This document shows positions 4,804 to 12,233 of a DNA stretch of 40,493 nucleotides, in pieces. Each line of letters starts with the position of its first letter. Within the stretch, counting starts at the first letter, position 1. The notes under the pieces were generated by a model. It was not told the origin of the DNA. It did not search any database and was given only the letters and a program-made list of their open reading frames with translations. The DNA lies in the IMG/VR virus record IMGVR_UViG_3300017963_000439, positions 1-40,493 of that record. One strand, given 5' to 3'. The stretch is from a virus. The position numbers were made by a program, and so were the translations under genes.

Positions 4804-6431
4804 GCAAGAGGCACGACTACTACATCAAGGTCCAGCACGACCATTTCGACACCGCCATGCCCCAGCACGTCGGCGAGCGGGCCTATCAGGTCTACCAGGT
4901 GCTGAAGCGCTTCGTGTGGCGGAACGAAGAGGACGGCAACCAGTCCATCGTCGGCTTCGCGCGAGCGGGCCTGCTCGCCGTTCGCCTCTCAACGCGCAAG
5001 CTGGCTACGTACGTGGGCATCACGCGCCGGCATCTCAGCCGAATGCTCAAGCAGCTCGACGAACTCGGATGGATCATCCGGGTCCCGGAGAAGCCCCAGG
5101 GAGGTGCTTCGAACATCCTCGTCCTCGGCTACGTGTCGACCCGCGGGAGCGTACGACCGCGCCGCCACGAGGTCTTCTTCGCGGACATCTATGCCTCGTT
5201 CATGTACGAGGAGGTCGAGCAGTACGCCGAGAGCAAGTACCGATCGATCCTCCACCTGGACATGGCCGATCGCCTCGAAGTCGTGGACGCGAGATCCGAG
5301 GCTGCGACCGCTCTGCTGCAAAAGATCGCAAGAAACACGAACATTACGGGAAAAATTACGCAGATTCTGCGCGATCCGGAGCCAGGAGAATCCTGGGGAA
5401 TCCTGGGGACTTCCGGAGCAACTACTGAACATAAACCGGGGGCACGCGGGTCATACAACCGGGGACCCGGGGGTCATACAACCGGGGACCCGGGGGTCAT
5501 ACAACCGGGGACCCGGGTTTCCCCAAGAATAGATAACAAGGAAAGAGCAAACGACGAACACCAAACAACGAATATCCCCCCACAGCCCCCGGCCGCTATC
5601 GCGACCGAGGACGTGGTGGGTGACGCGCTATCGCGCGCAGTAGAGAGCACCCCGGAAAATTTCGTGGAGGTCGAACCACCACGAGAAGAGCTGCAAGGGG
5701 TGGGAGCAGTTGGACAGCCCTCTCCGCGGCGGTCGGCTTTTCGGCCTGCTGAGCGTGACGAGGAGCCCCGCTCCTCCTGGGGGTCGCGGAAGAGCTCCTG
5801 GGGTAGCGGCAAGCCGAAAGCGAAGGCGAAGTCGCAGCCGGCCTATTCGAAGATCCCGAAGCGGCCCAAGGCGTCTGCTCCGCCTTCGATCGTCGGCGAC
5901 GATGCCCTCGAAGAGGTTCGCGCCATCGTGCAGAAGGGCAAGCTCAAGGAGGGCGACGCGCTCGCGAAGCCGAAGGGCAAGCGCCGATCGGATCCCTGGG
6001 CCAAGGACCTGCCCCTGGGCATGGAGGCCGCGATAGGACGCCTCGGTGAGGTCTGGCAGCAAGCGCTCGATGCGCGCGGCAAGGACGAGGTGCAGAGCCC
6101 GTTCCGCACGGAGAAGGTGCGCTGGAAGACGGTAGAGCTCCTCGAGGCGTACGGCGAAGAACGCCTCGCCGGCGCGGTCCGTTACATGGTGCGCAACTGG
6201 GACATGTTGCGCGAAGCCAAGAAGTGGAAGTCGGTGTCGCCCTCGGTGATGGTGCTCTACTACTACGCCGACGACCTCGTGAACGAAGCGAAGCTCTACG
6301 CGGGCGCGCAAGACGCGATCGACACCTGGGAGGAGTGGCGCTCGAAGCACCCCGGGCGGCTCCGAGCCCCGGACGAGATTCAGAAGCCCTACATGGAGGC
6401 CCAGAAGCTGCGCCAGCAGATCGGGCTGTGA
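4800..6431 (+). CDS. Putative replication initiator with winged-helix domain; gene contains iterons
   Basis: This 543-residue protein has an N-terminal winged helix (LSTRKLATYVGITRRHLSRM, then LDELGWIIRV). A low-complexity middle of about residues 200-400 is rich in Gly, Pro, Ser and Lys. A helical C-terminal domain of about 140 residues begins near DPWAKDLPLGMEAAIGRLGE. The layout (DNA-binding N-terminus, flexible linker over repeated DNA, C-terminal interaction domain) recalls lambda O and other phage initiators whose origin lies inside the gene. Three 23-bp direct repeats (5449-5517) encode part of the linker and are not a multiple of three, so selection there is probably on DNA. Loader and helicase genes follow directly. 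Specific homology to O is not claimed. Confidence 0.7.
   Translation: MSKRHDYYIKVQHDHFDTAMPQHVGERAYQVYQVLKRFVWRNEEDGNQSIVGFARAGLLAVRLSTRKLATYVGITRRHLSRMLKQLDELGWIIRVPEKPQGGASNILVLGYVSTRGSVRPRRHEVFFADIYASFMYEEVEQYAESKYRSILHLDMADRLEVVDARSEAATALLQKIARNTNITGKITQILRDPEPGESWGILGTSGATTEHKPGARGSYNRGPGGHTTGDPGVIQPGTRVSPRIDNKERANDEHQTTNIPPQPPAAIATEDVVGDALSRAVESTPENFVEVEPPREELQGVGAVGQPSPRRSAFRPAERDEEPRSSWGSRKSSWGSGKPKAKAKSQPAYSKIPKRPKASAPPSIVGDDALEEVRAIVQKGKLKEGDALAKPKGKRRSDPWAKDLPLGMEAAIGRLGEVWQQALDARGKDEVQSPFRTEKVRWKTVELLEAYGEERLAGAVRYMVRNWDMLREAKKWKSVSPSVMVLYYYADDLVNEAKLYAGAQDAIDTWEEWRSKHPGRLRAPDEIQKPYMEAQKLRQQIGL
5389..5408 (+). repeat. Ten-base tandem duplication upstream of the iterons
   Basis: AATCCTGGGG occurs twice head to tail. 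It lies 40 bases before the iteron array inside the initiator gene and may be part of the same origin structure. Confidence 0.55.
5449..5517 (+). repeat. Three perfect 23-bp iterons, candidate replication origin
   Basis: Identical 23-base units occupy 5449-5471, 5472-5494 and 5495-5517. Each begins GGTCATACAACC and ends GGGGACCCGGG. A degenerate fourth copy (CATAAACCGGGG) precedes them at about 5429-5448. A markedly A-rich stretch follows at about 5518-5580 in an otherwise GC-rich genome, as expected for an unwinding element. The array sits inside the putative initiator gene and is followed by loader and helicase genes, so an origin is the natural reading. Confidence 0.7.
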
Positions 6432-6432
6432 C

Positions 6433-6446
6433 GGATCGGACGATCC
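6433..6446 (+). promoter_or_regulatory. Inverted repeat next to the helicase-loader ribosome-binding site
   Basis: GGATCG-GA-CGATCC has perfect 6-bp arms and is followed one base later by AAGGAGACGG and the ATG at 6458. The same 14 bases followed by the same ribosome-binding motif occur before 14461. It could be an operator or an RNA hairpin controlling access to the ribosome-binding site. Confidence 0.5.
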
Positions 6447-6457
6447 AAGGAGACGGA

Positions 6458-7042
6458 ATGGCAGAGGAGGGGATGAAGCTACTCAAGCTCGACAAGTCGC
6501 ATCTCGAATACATGCGACTGCCGCCCCGGTTGTGGCGGGTCACACCGGACAAGATCCCGGAGAGCGTGCAGCCGGTCTTCCGGCGCTTCCTTCGAGACCT
6601 CGAGGAGCGCATGACGCACGGCCCGACGGTGCTCCTGATGGGGGACCCCTTCGTCGGCAAGTCGGCGATGGCGGCTCTCGCGTGCAAACGAGCTCGCCAA
6701 TTGCGGAAGACGGTCCAGTTCTTCCGCCTCTGGGAGTACCGCGCTCTCCGCCGCAACAACGAACCCTTCGACATCGAGACTTCGATCGTGTCGCGTTGCA
6801 TGGACGTGGAGCTCCTTGTGTTCGACGACCTCACCGAAGACGACGCCAACGATAGCTGGTACGGCTTGAAGGACCTCCTGGGTTTGATCCGCACGCGGTC
6901 GGATTCGCTCCTCACGACGATCATCACGACGCGCTTGTCGGAGCAATCCCCCGTGATCGCGCACATCGTCGACTCCGTGTCGCCGCTCTTCGCGCTTCAC
7001 GTGGAAGGCCCCTCTCAGCAGGACTGGATGGAGGAGGACTGA
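6458..7042 (+). CDS. DnaC-like AAA+ helicase loader
   Basis: This 194-residue ATPase has Walker A GDPFVGKS (residues 62-69), Walker B LLVFDDL (Asp123, Asp124) and a sensor 1-like strand TIITTRL. Size and motifs fit the DnaC/IstB-type loaders that place DnaB-family helicase on single-stranded DNA at the origin. The position between a putative initiator and the helicase, which starts at 7042 in a one-base stop/start overlap, supports this. ATG 6458 follows a clear AGGAGACGGA ribosome-binding motif; the frame is open further upstream but only within the previous gene. Confidence 0.82.
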   Translation: MAEEGMKLLKLDKSHLEYMRLPPRLWRVTPDKIPESVQPVFRRFLRDLEERMTHGPTVLLMGDPFVGKSAMAALACKRARQLRKTVQFFRLWEYRALRRNNEPFDIETSIVSRCMDVELLVFDDLTEDDANDSWYGLKDLLGLIRTRSDSLLTTIITTRLSEQSPVIAHIVDSVSPLFALHVEGPSQQDWMEED

Positions 7043-9462
7043 TGGCGTACGTCGAATTTGTGTCGAAGCTCGTCCACGAGGGGCGCGAGGCGGTCTACAA
7101 GGCGGCCTCGGCAGGGATCGAACCCGACCACCTCGGTCAACAGCAGGCGAAGGACCTCTACAGCTACCTCCTCGAGTACATCAAGCAGTACGACGACTTC
7201 CCGACAGTGGCGACGATCGAGGGCTACCTCGGCATCGCCGTTCCTCCTCCGCCCCCCGAGCCTCTCGACTTCTGGATCGACCGCATCCAGGAGTTTCGGG
7301 TCCTCTCGGTTCTGCTCAAGCACGACGAGAAGATGGGCGACGCGGTCCAGCGCCGCCACGCGGGGGACGGCGTCGAGATCCTCGAAACGACCCAACGCCT
7401 CCTGCGAGAGCAGCACCTGGTGGTCGGTCGCGTCGCGGACCTCTTCGGCAACGTGCATGGCGCATGGCAGCGCTACAACGACATCAAGCAGGGCAAGCAG
7501 GGCGTCCCCTTCCCGTGGCCGAGCATGACGAATGAGACGCTCGGCATGTGGCCGAAGGATCTCATCCTCGTCGTTGCCAGGACGGGCGTCGGTAAGTGCG
7601 TGGATGGCGATACGGAGCTCATGGACCCGAAATCCGGATTGGTTCGGAAGATCCGGCATGTCGTCAGGGACCACTATAGCGGGGCAGATCGGATGCCGCG
7701 CTGCCCGTCTCCGTTCGATAGGATTCAGAGCTGGTCGAAGGACGAGGGGCGCCTAGTCAGGGCGTCGATCGCCGCGAAGGTGGACACCGGGGTGAAGGAG
7801 TGCCTCGAATTCGTTTTAGCGAGCGGCAAGAGCGTGGTGGTGACCCCGGAGCATCCCTTCATTCTCCCGGACGGATGGCGTCGAGCAGATGAAGTCCGCA
7901 TAGGCGAGACAGTTGGTACTCCGTGCCATGTCGGCTTCCCGGAGGCCCCCATTGAGATGCCGAGTGCGGAGCTCGACCTGTTGGCGGTCATGCTCGCAGA
8001 CGGTAGTTGCACCGGGCATCACGTGTCTTTCACGAAGCACGATCCGGAGATTGTTCGTATCGCTGGCGAAGCCGCAGATGAGATCGGAGCTTCCACGGTA
8101 CGCGTTCGCTCCCACGAGTACGCCTTCACTGGTACTGGTGAATCGAAGGGGAAGGTCAATCCAGTTCGCCAGCTTCTACGAGCGCACGGCGTGGACAAGA
8201 CCCTGTCGAAGAACAAGCACATTCCGGAGGCGGTCTTCCGGCTCGACCGAGACCAACTCGCCCGCTTCTTGTCTGTGTTCTGGATGTGCGATGGGTACGT
8301 GGACAACGGTCCGGGTATTGTGCTCGCGAGCGAGCGGATGTTGCGGCAGATCGCGCATCTGTTGCTCCGTTTCGGTATCCGATGCTCCGTGCATCACAAG
8401 CCGACGCGTCTGAAGGGGGCGTTGTTCGACGCGTGGCGGCTTCGTGTGTACTCCGACTGCTGGGAGACCTTTGCGGGCGAGATCGCTCTGTGGGGGAACA
8501 AGCGCAAGCGAATGCAGGAGCTGTTGCGGCGCGGTCGTAACGCGAACGTGGGGAGTCCTCGGGTCTGGGACGGGGTGCGAATCCGACGCTACAAGCGCTG
8601 CCAGCGGCACGAGAAAGGCGTGCGGGGGTCAGAAGCTTGGTGGTGGGACTCCGGTCTGTTCTGGGATCCTGTCGAAGAGATCCGGCATGCTGGAGAGCGA
8701 CGCGTCTTCGACCTTACCGTACCGGTGTCCGAGTGCTTCGTCGCCAACGACATCGTCGTGCACAACACATGGACGTTGATTCTGATGGCGCTCACCGCGT
8801 GGAAGGCCGGACACAAGGTCCTCTTCGCCACCACGGAGATGTCGCAGGACACGCTCATGCAGCGGTTCCTCGCCGTCCACCTTCGGCTGCCGTACAGGAT
8901 GCTGCGGCAGGGCAAGCTCCCCATGGTGGACGAGGTGCGTTTCGAGAATTCGCTCAACGAGCTGCAGGCGTCGGAGGGCCTCTACATCATTGGCGGCCAC
9001 TTCGACTTCCGTGTCGAGTCCGTCGATGCCGCCATCGAGGAGTGCCGCCCGGATCTCGTGATCCTCGACGGTGCCTACCTGTTGAAGGTGCCCGGCAAGA
9101 CCCGGACGGAGCGCATGGCGGAGGCTTTCAATGAGTTGAAGCGCCTCGCGATGAGCCACGAGGTCCCGCTCGTTACCACGACCCAGTTCAACCGTGAGGC
9201 GAAGAAGGGCAAGGCACAAACGAGCGTCCTTGAGAACATCGGCCTCTCCGACGTCGGCGGTTGGAACGCGGACCTCGCTTTCGCGCTCACGGCGACCGAG
9301 GAGATGGAGAAGGCACACGCGATGGGCGTCGTGATGATGAAGGGCCGCGAGGTGAAGATCGAGCCCTTCGAGGTGAACTGGGACTTCGACCTTATGGACT
9401 TCTCGGAGAAGACCGACGATCAGGGAGTCGACCTCGGCCCCGACGACGACCCGATTTTCTAG
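7042..9462 (+). CDS. DnaB-type replicative DNA helicase precursor with intein
   Basis: The 806-residue precursor would give a 416-residue helicase after removal of the 390-residue intein (residues 186-575). The N-terminal extein is a helical domain of about 150 residues followed by the RecA-fold core. The Walker A motif ARTGVGK-T is split by the intein between Lys185 and the threonine that follows it, so the unspliced protein cannot bind ATP normally. Later motifs are Walker B (DLVILDGAYLL) and a TTTQFNREAKKG segment typical of DnaB-family helicases. It should unwind the replication fork as a hexamer loaded by the preceding protein. The C-terminus is acidic and ends DDDPIF, like SSB tails. 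Confidence 0.88.
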   Translation: MAYVEFVSKLVHEGREAVYKAASAGIEPDHLGQQQAKDLYSYLLEYIKQYDDFPTVATIEGYLGIAVPPPPPEPLDFWIDRIQEFRVLSVLLKHDEKMGDAVQRRHAGDGVEILETTQRLLREQHLVVGRVADLFGNVHGAWQRYNDIKQGKQGVPFPWPSMTNETLGMWPKDLILVVARTGVGKCVDGDTELMDPKSGLVRKIRHVVRDHYSGADRMPRCPSPFDRIQSWSKDEGRLVRASIAAKVDTGVKECLEFVLASGKSVVVTPEHPFILPDGWRRADEVRIGETVGTPCHVGFPEAPIEMPSAELDLLAVMLADGSCTGHHVSFTKHDPEIVRIAGEAADEIGASTVRVRSHEYAFTGTGESKGKVNPVRQLLRAHGVDKTLSKNKHIPEAVFRLDRDQLARFLSVFWMCDGYVDNGPGIVLASERMLRQIAHLLLRFGIRCSVHHKPTRLKGALFDAWRLRVYSDCWETFAGEIALWGNKRKRMQELLRRGRNANVGSPRVWDGVRIRRYKRCQRHEKGVRGSEAWWWDSGLFWDPVEEIRHAGERRVFDLTVPVSECFVANDIVVHNTWTLILMALTAWKAGHKVLFATTEMSQDTLMQRFLAVHLRLPYRMLRQGKLPMVDEVRFENSLNELQASEGLYIIGGHFDFRVESVDAAIEECRPDLVILDGAYLLKVPGKTRTERMAEAFNELKRLAMSHEVPLVTTTQFNREAKKGKAQTSVLENIGLSDVGGWNADLAFALTATEEMEKAHAMGVVMMKGREVKIEPFEVNWDFDLMDFSEKTDDQGVDLGPDDDPIF
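7597..8766 (+). mobile_element. Intein in the helicase Walker A motif (LAGLIDADG type)
   Basis: This 390-residue in-frame intein begins with Cys (CVDGDTELMDP, block A) and ends VVHN before Thr (block G). Block B is VVVTPEHPFILPDGW. Two LAGLIDADG-like motifs (LLAVMLADGS and LSVFWMCDGYV) show a homing endonuclease domain. The +1 extein residue is Thr. Insertion in a P-loop is a classic intein site because the target is highly conserved. Confidence 0.92.
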
Positions 9463-9471
9463 GAGCTCTTC

Positions 9472-10428
9472 ATGGACAGGGCGCTCGCCTTTGTTGACCC
9501 CCTCCCGATGGCGCTTCAGTACGTCGAGCTGGGCTGGCATCCGATCCCTCTCTGTTGGCCGGACATCTTTGGGGAGTGCGCCTGTGGGCGCGGACACGGC
9601 GAGCACAGCATCGGGAAGGCCCCTCTGACGCGCTACGGGTATCAGGACCTCCGGGTGGACGAGGCGATGGTTCGGCGGTGGTGGAAGTGGAAGCCGAGCG
9701 CCAACATCGGCCTTCTGCTCGAGCCCTCCGAGCTCGTCGTGGTAGACCTCGACGGCCCTGCCGCTCTCGAAGAGGCCGAGGCCCTCGGATTGCCCGACAC
9801 GCTGCGCGTCAGCACGGGCAAGGGGTGGCACTACTACTACCAGCGCCCCAAGGATTGCGCGGCGGGACGCGCCACGCAGAAGGGCGAGTCGCGGCTGATC
9901 GACATCCTCGCCAAGGGCTACGTAGTAGCTCCCCCCTCGGTCCACGTCTCGGGCCGCGTCTACGTCTGGAATGCGGCTGCGCGAGCCAAGTTGGCGCCAG
10001 CCCCCGCGTGGGCGCTCGATTTCTTGCCGAAGCCGTCGTGGATGCTCCGCAAGGGCTTCAAGCCGCCGAGCAATCGCTTCAACGAGGGCGAGGCCGACGT
10101 GAGCACCGTCCGTGCCGCGATCCGCCACCTTGAGCCCGAGGACTACGACCTCTGGTTGCATGTCGGCTTCGCGCTCCAGACCTGGGACGACGTCGGCAAC
10201 GGCCACGGTGAAGGCTTCCGAATGTGGGACGAGTGGTCGCGCTACTCGAGCAAGTACCCCGGGACCAAAGAGCTCCAACGGAAGTGGGCTTCCTTCCGCA
10301 AGCGCGGTGGCGGCAAGGGCCTCGGAACGCTCTTCGACCTCGCCAAGAAAGCAGGGTGGGCACCCGAGCGTATCGCGGCGTCTCCCGCTTCCTCCGTGGG
10401 CGCATGGCGTAGTACGTTGACCGCTTGA
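9472..10428 (+). CDS. Bifunctional primase-polymerase (Prim-Pol)
   Basis: This 318-residue protein resembles the AEP-fold Prim-Pol domain. GWHPIPL lies near the start, the metal-binding pair is in VVVDLDG (Asp92, Asp94), the S-x-H-like GKGWHYYYQRP contains His120, and LIDILAKGYVVAPPS supplies a third acidic residue (Asp144). A CxC-H-H cluster near residues 36-45 may bind zinc. The C-terminal part (AIRHLEPEDYDLWLHVGFAL, then a GTLFDLAKKAGW end) looks like a primase C-terminal helical domain. It probably makes primers for the replisome; some relatives also polymerise DNA. It lies nine bases after the helicase with an AGGAG ribosome-binding site. Confidence 0.85.
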   Translation: MDRALAFVDPLPMALQYVELGWHPIPLCWPDIFGECACGRGHGEHSIGKAPLTRYGYQDLRVDEAMVRRWWKWKPSANIGLLLEPSELVVVDLDGPAALEEAEALGLPDTLRVSTGKGWHYYYQRPKDCAAGRATQKGESRLIDILAKGYVVAPPSVHVSGRVYVWNAAARAKLAPAPAWALDFLPKPSWMLRKGFKPPSNRFNEGEADVSTVRAAIRHLEPEDYDLWLHVGFALQTWDDVGNGHGEGFRMWDEWSRYSSKYPGTKELQRKWASFRKRGGGKGLGTLFDLAKKAGWAPERIAASPASSVGAWRSTLTA

Positions 10429-10453
10429 CGATAGCCTCGCATCGTGTTAGAAA
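10425..10453 (+). promoter_or_regulatory. Candidate sigma-70-type promoter P1
   Basis: TTGACG, a 17-base spacer and TAGAAA, overlapping the end of the Prim-Pol gene and about 80 bases upstream of the next start. It resembles the box before 13626 (TTGACA-N17-TAGACA). It is a pattern match only. Confidence 0.5.
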
Positions 10454-10531
10454 CGTGGCGTATTCAGGGTCGAGGGTCTTGATGGACGGGATTCGATGGA
10501 CGGGATTCTCGCAACGACACGCGGAGGAAGC

Positions 10532-11080
10532 GTGAGCCAGCGTGTGCTGTTCGATTCCTGCCATCCGGACTACTACGAGCTATCTGGTGTGAGGCATTGG
10601 CGTCGTGCGCGACGAGGCAAGTTCGACCCCATCGGGGCCGCTCTTGCGGATCGGCACTACTCGCGCCGCACACCTGGTTCTCCGCAATTCATGCCTCCCG
10701 GGCAAACTCTCGTCCTTGTGACGAGAGAGCTCGACGCGGTATGGGGCTGGTGGCGTCCTCACCCGCGCAGCGGGCTGCAGGCGATGAACGGGTTGGATGG
10801 ATGGACGTGCACGATCTTCCGCAACGAGGGCAAGCTGCTGTCGAGCGAGCTGATCCTCGACGCCGAGATCGCTCTTGCGGGGATTCATCCGGACGACTGC
10901 GGGCCGGACGGCATGATGACGTATGTCTGGTGCTCGAAGGTGAGCAGTACGAACCCCGGGTACTGCTACCAGCGAGCCGGCTGGAGTAAGGTCGGTTGGT
11001 GCAGTAAGAGGCAGAAGCGCCTCTTGATGAAGCCGTTCGGGCTGGCAGGGAAACGCCCGGAAGAAGACAAGACGGACTGA
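10532..11080 (+). CDS. GNAT-like protein, possibly related to Mom-type DNA modification
   Basis: This 182-residue protein belongs to a phage family I recognise by pattern: ADRHYSRRTPGSPQFMPPG, then FRNEGKLLSSELI, then MTYVWCSK and NPGYCYQRAGWSKVGW. The late strand followed by NPGYCYxxAGW resembles the acetyl-CoA-binding end of GNAT acyltransferases and the Mom protein of phage Mu, which modifies adenine. I infer an acyltransferase-like fold; the substrate is unknown. With two methyltransferases in the window, a DNA-modification role would fit but is not shown. GTG 10532 is chosen because of the GGAGG before it; ATG 10496 is the alternative. Confidence 0.6.
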   Translation: MSQRVLFDSCHPDYYELSGVRHWRRARRGKFDPIGAALADRHYSRRTPGSPQFMPPGQTLVLVTRELDAVWGWWRPHPRSGLQAMNGLDGWTCTIFRNEGKLLSSELILDAEIALAGIHPDDCGPDGMMTYVWCSKVSSTNPGYCYQRAGWSKVGWCSKRQKRLLMKPFGLAGKRPEEDKTD

Positions 11081-11090
11081 CGGCATAGCG

Positions 11091-11116
11091 CCGAGCCGGG
11101 GCAAGGCGGGCTCCGG
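11091..11116 (+). other. Hairpin upstream of the SSB gene
   Basis: CCGAGCC pairs with GGCTCCGG around a 10-base loop with one bulge. There is no T-run. It may stabilise the mRNA or act as a weak terminator. Confidence 0.35.
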
Positions 11117-11150
11117 GATACAAACACCCCGCTGATACGAGGAGAACGAC

Positions 11151-11942
11151 ATGAGCTGGATGTTGGACGCGAAAGAAGCAGCGGCACGCGACAAGCGACG
11201 TATCGATCGACGCAATCGCCCCGACCGCTGGTGGATTCGCAAGGGCGACACGCAGCGCATCGTCCTGATCGACGATGACCCGCAGCCTGTGTACGAGCAC
11301 AACCCGAACCTCGCCGGGGGCTGGAAGAACCACTTCTCCTGCCCCAACGAGCCGGACTCGCCGTGCTGCAAGAAGCTCGGCCGCGGCTACGACAAGCGAC
11401 GGGGCTACGGGCGCTGGACGCGCTACTTCTACACCATGGTCGACATGCGAAAGTGGACCGACGGTGGGGGGCGCACCCGCGAGTACGAGATGAAGTTTCT
11501 CGCGGCGTACTACAACAGCTACGAACGCATCGAGACCAAGCGCAAGCGCGTGGGCGGCCTCGCGGGATGGGTGATCGAGGTCCATCGCGACGAGAAGCGG
11601 AACGACCCCGACATCGGTGGTGAGCACGACCCCATCAAGGAGGTCGAGGACCACGAGGGGCTCTTCAACGTGGCCACCTACAACCGACGGAAGATATCGG
11701 CCATGTACGACGAGGCCGAGGCGAGCCCCGAGAAGATGGTCGAGCTGCAGAAGACCTTCCAAGTCGAATTCGACGACGACGGGAAGCTCGTGCGCAGAGT
11801 CCCGGCCTTCAACTACGCCACCTTCCTCGCTCCTCCCTCCAACGAGGAGATCGAGGACATGCTCATCACCATGGTGGGCGGGAGTAAAGGCGGCGGCGCC
11901 GGCCGCTCCAGCGACATGGCCGAAGAGGACATCCCATTTTGA
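11151..11942 (+). CDS. Single-stranded DNA-binding protein
   Basis: This 263-residue protein starts with charged residues and has a central domain rich in aromatics (RWTRYFYTMVDM, then MKFLAAYYNSYERI) with a Cys group (FSCPNEPDSPCCKK) that may bind zinc, as in T4 gp32. It ends with a flexible Gly/Ser stretch and the acidic tail DMAEEDIPF. That tail matches the DDDIPF tip by which bacterial SSBs recruit partners. It would coat single-stranded DNA at forks and during recombination. GAGGAG precedes ATG 11151. Assignment rests on the tail, composition and position in the replication cluster. Confidence 0.78.
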   Translation: MSWMLDAKEAAARDKRRIDRRNRPDRWWIRKGDTQRIVLIDDDPQPVYEHNPNLAGGWKNHFSCPNEPDSPCCKKLGRGYDKRRGYGRWTRYFYTMVDMRKWTDGGGRTREYEMKFLAAYYNSYERIETKRKRVGGLAGWVIEVHRDEKRNDPDIGGEHDPIKEVEDHEGLFNVATYNRRKISAMYDEAEASPEKMVELQKTFQVEFDDDGKLVRRVPAFNYATFLAPPSNEEIEDMLITMVGGSKGGGAGRSSDMAEEDIPF

Positions 11943-11979
11943 TGCCCTCGCTCGGGGCTAGCTCCCCGGGTTCAGGGCA
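11943..11979 (+). terminator. Two-level hairpin after the SSB gene (possible terminator)
   Basis: TGCCCT (11943-11948) pairs with AGGGCA (11974-11979), and inside it CGGGG pairs with CCCCG around CTAGCT. It starts at the first base after the SSB stop. There is no T-run, so it may instead protect the abundant SSB transcript or reduce read-through. Confidence 0.4.
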
Positions 11980-11999
11980 CACCTTCTGAGGAGACGGAT

Positions 12000-12224
12000 A
12001 TGATTCCGAAGGACGTGATCTTGAAGCTCGGGGAGCAGAAGCTCCTGGCGCACGTCGCGCACGACGGCGAGGTCCACCAGGTGGACTACGGTTGGCACGA
12101 GAAAGAGCCCAGTGATATGCCGCCACGGAGTTGGTTCGATTCCGTTTGCGGCGAAGTCGACTACGTGCTCGCGGAGCGATTGCGCGTCTCGAAGGGCGGC
12201 ATCCCGAAAGATGTCGTGGGCTAA
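12000..12224 (+). CDS. Small hypothetical protein
   Basis: This 74-residue protein starts at ATG 12000 behind a clear AGGAGACGG ribosome-binding motif (11989-11997). It has strand-forming segments (KLLAHVAHDGEVHQVDYGWH) and no recognised domain. It lies between SSB and a helicase, so a replication-linked role is possible but not shown. Confidence 0.65.
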   Translation: MIPKDVILKLGEQKLLAHVAHDGEVHQVDYGWHEKEPSDMPPRSWFDSVCGEVDYVLAERLRVSKGGIPKDVVG

Positions 12225-12233
12225 GGCCCGCTC

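Noticed and set aside
5449-5517. CRISPR array
   Set aside because: The repeats are directly adjacent with no spacers and lie inside a coding gene. They are iterons.
8629-10278. A 549-residue minus-strand frame over helicase and Prim-Pol genes
   Set aside because: It crosses a gene boundary on the other strand, is rich in Arg, Val and Leu and has no motifs. It is a shadow frame.
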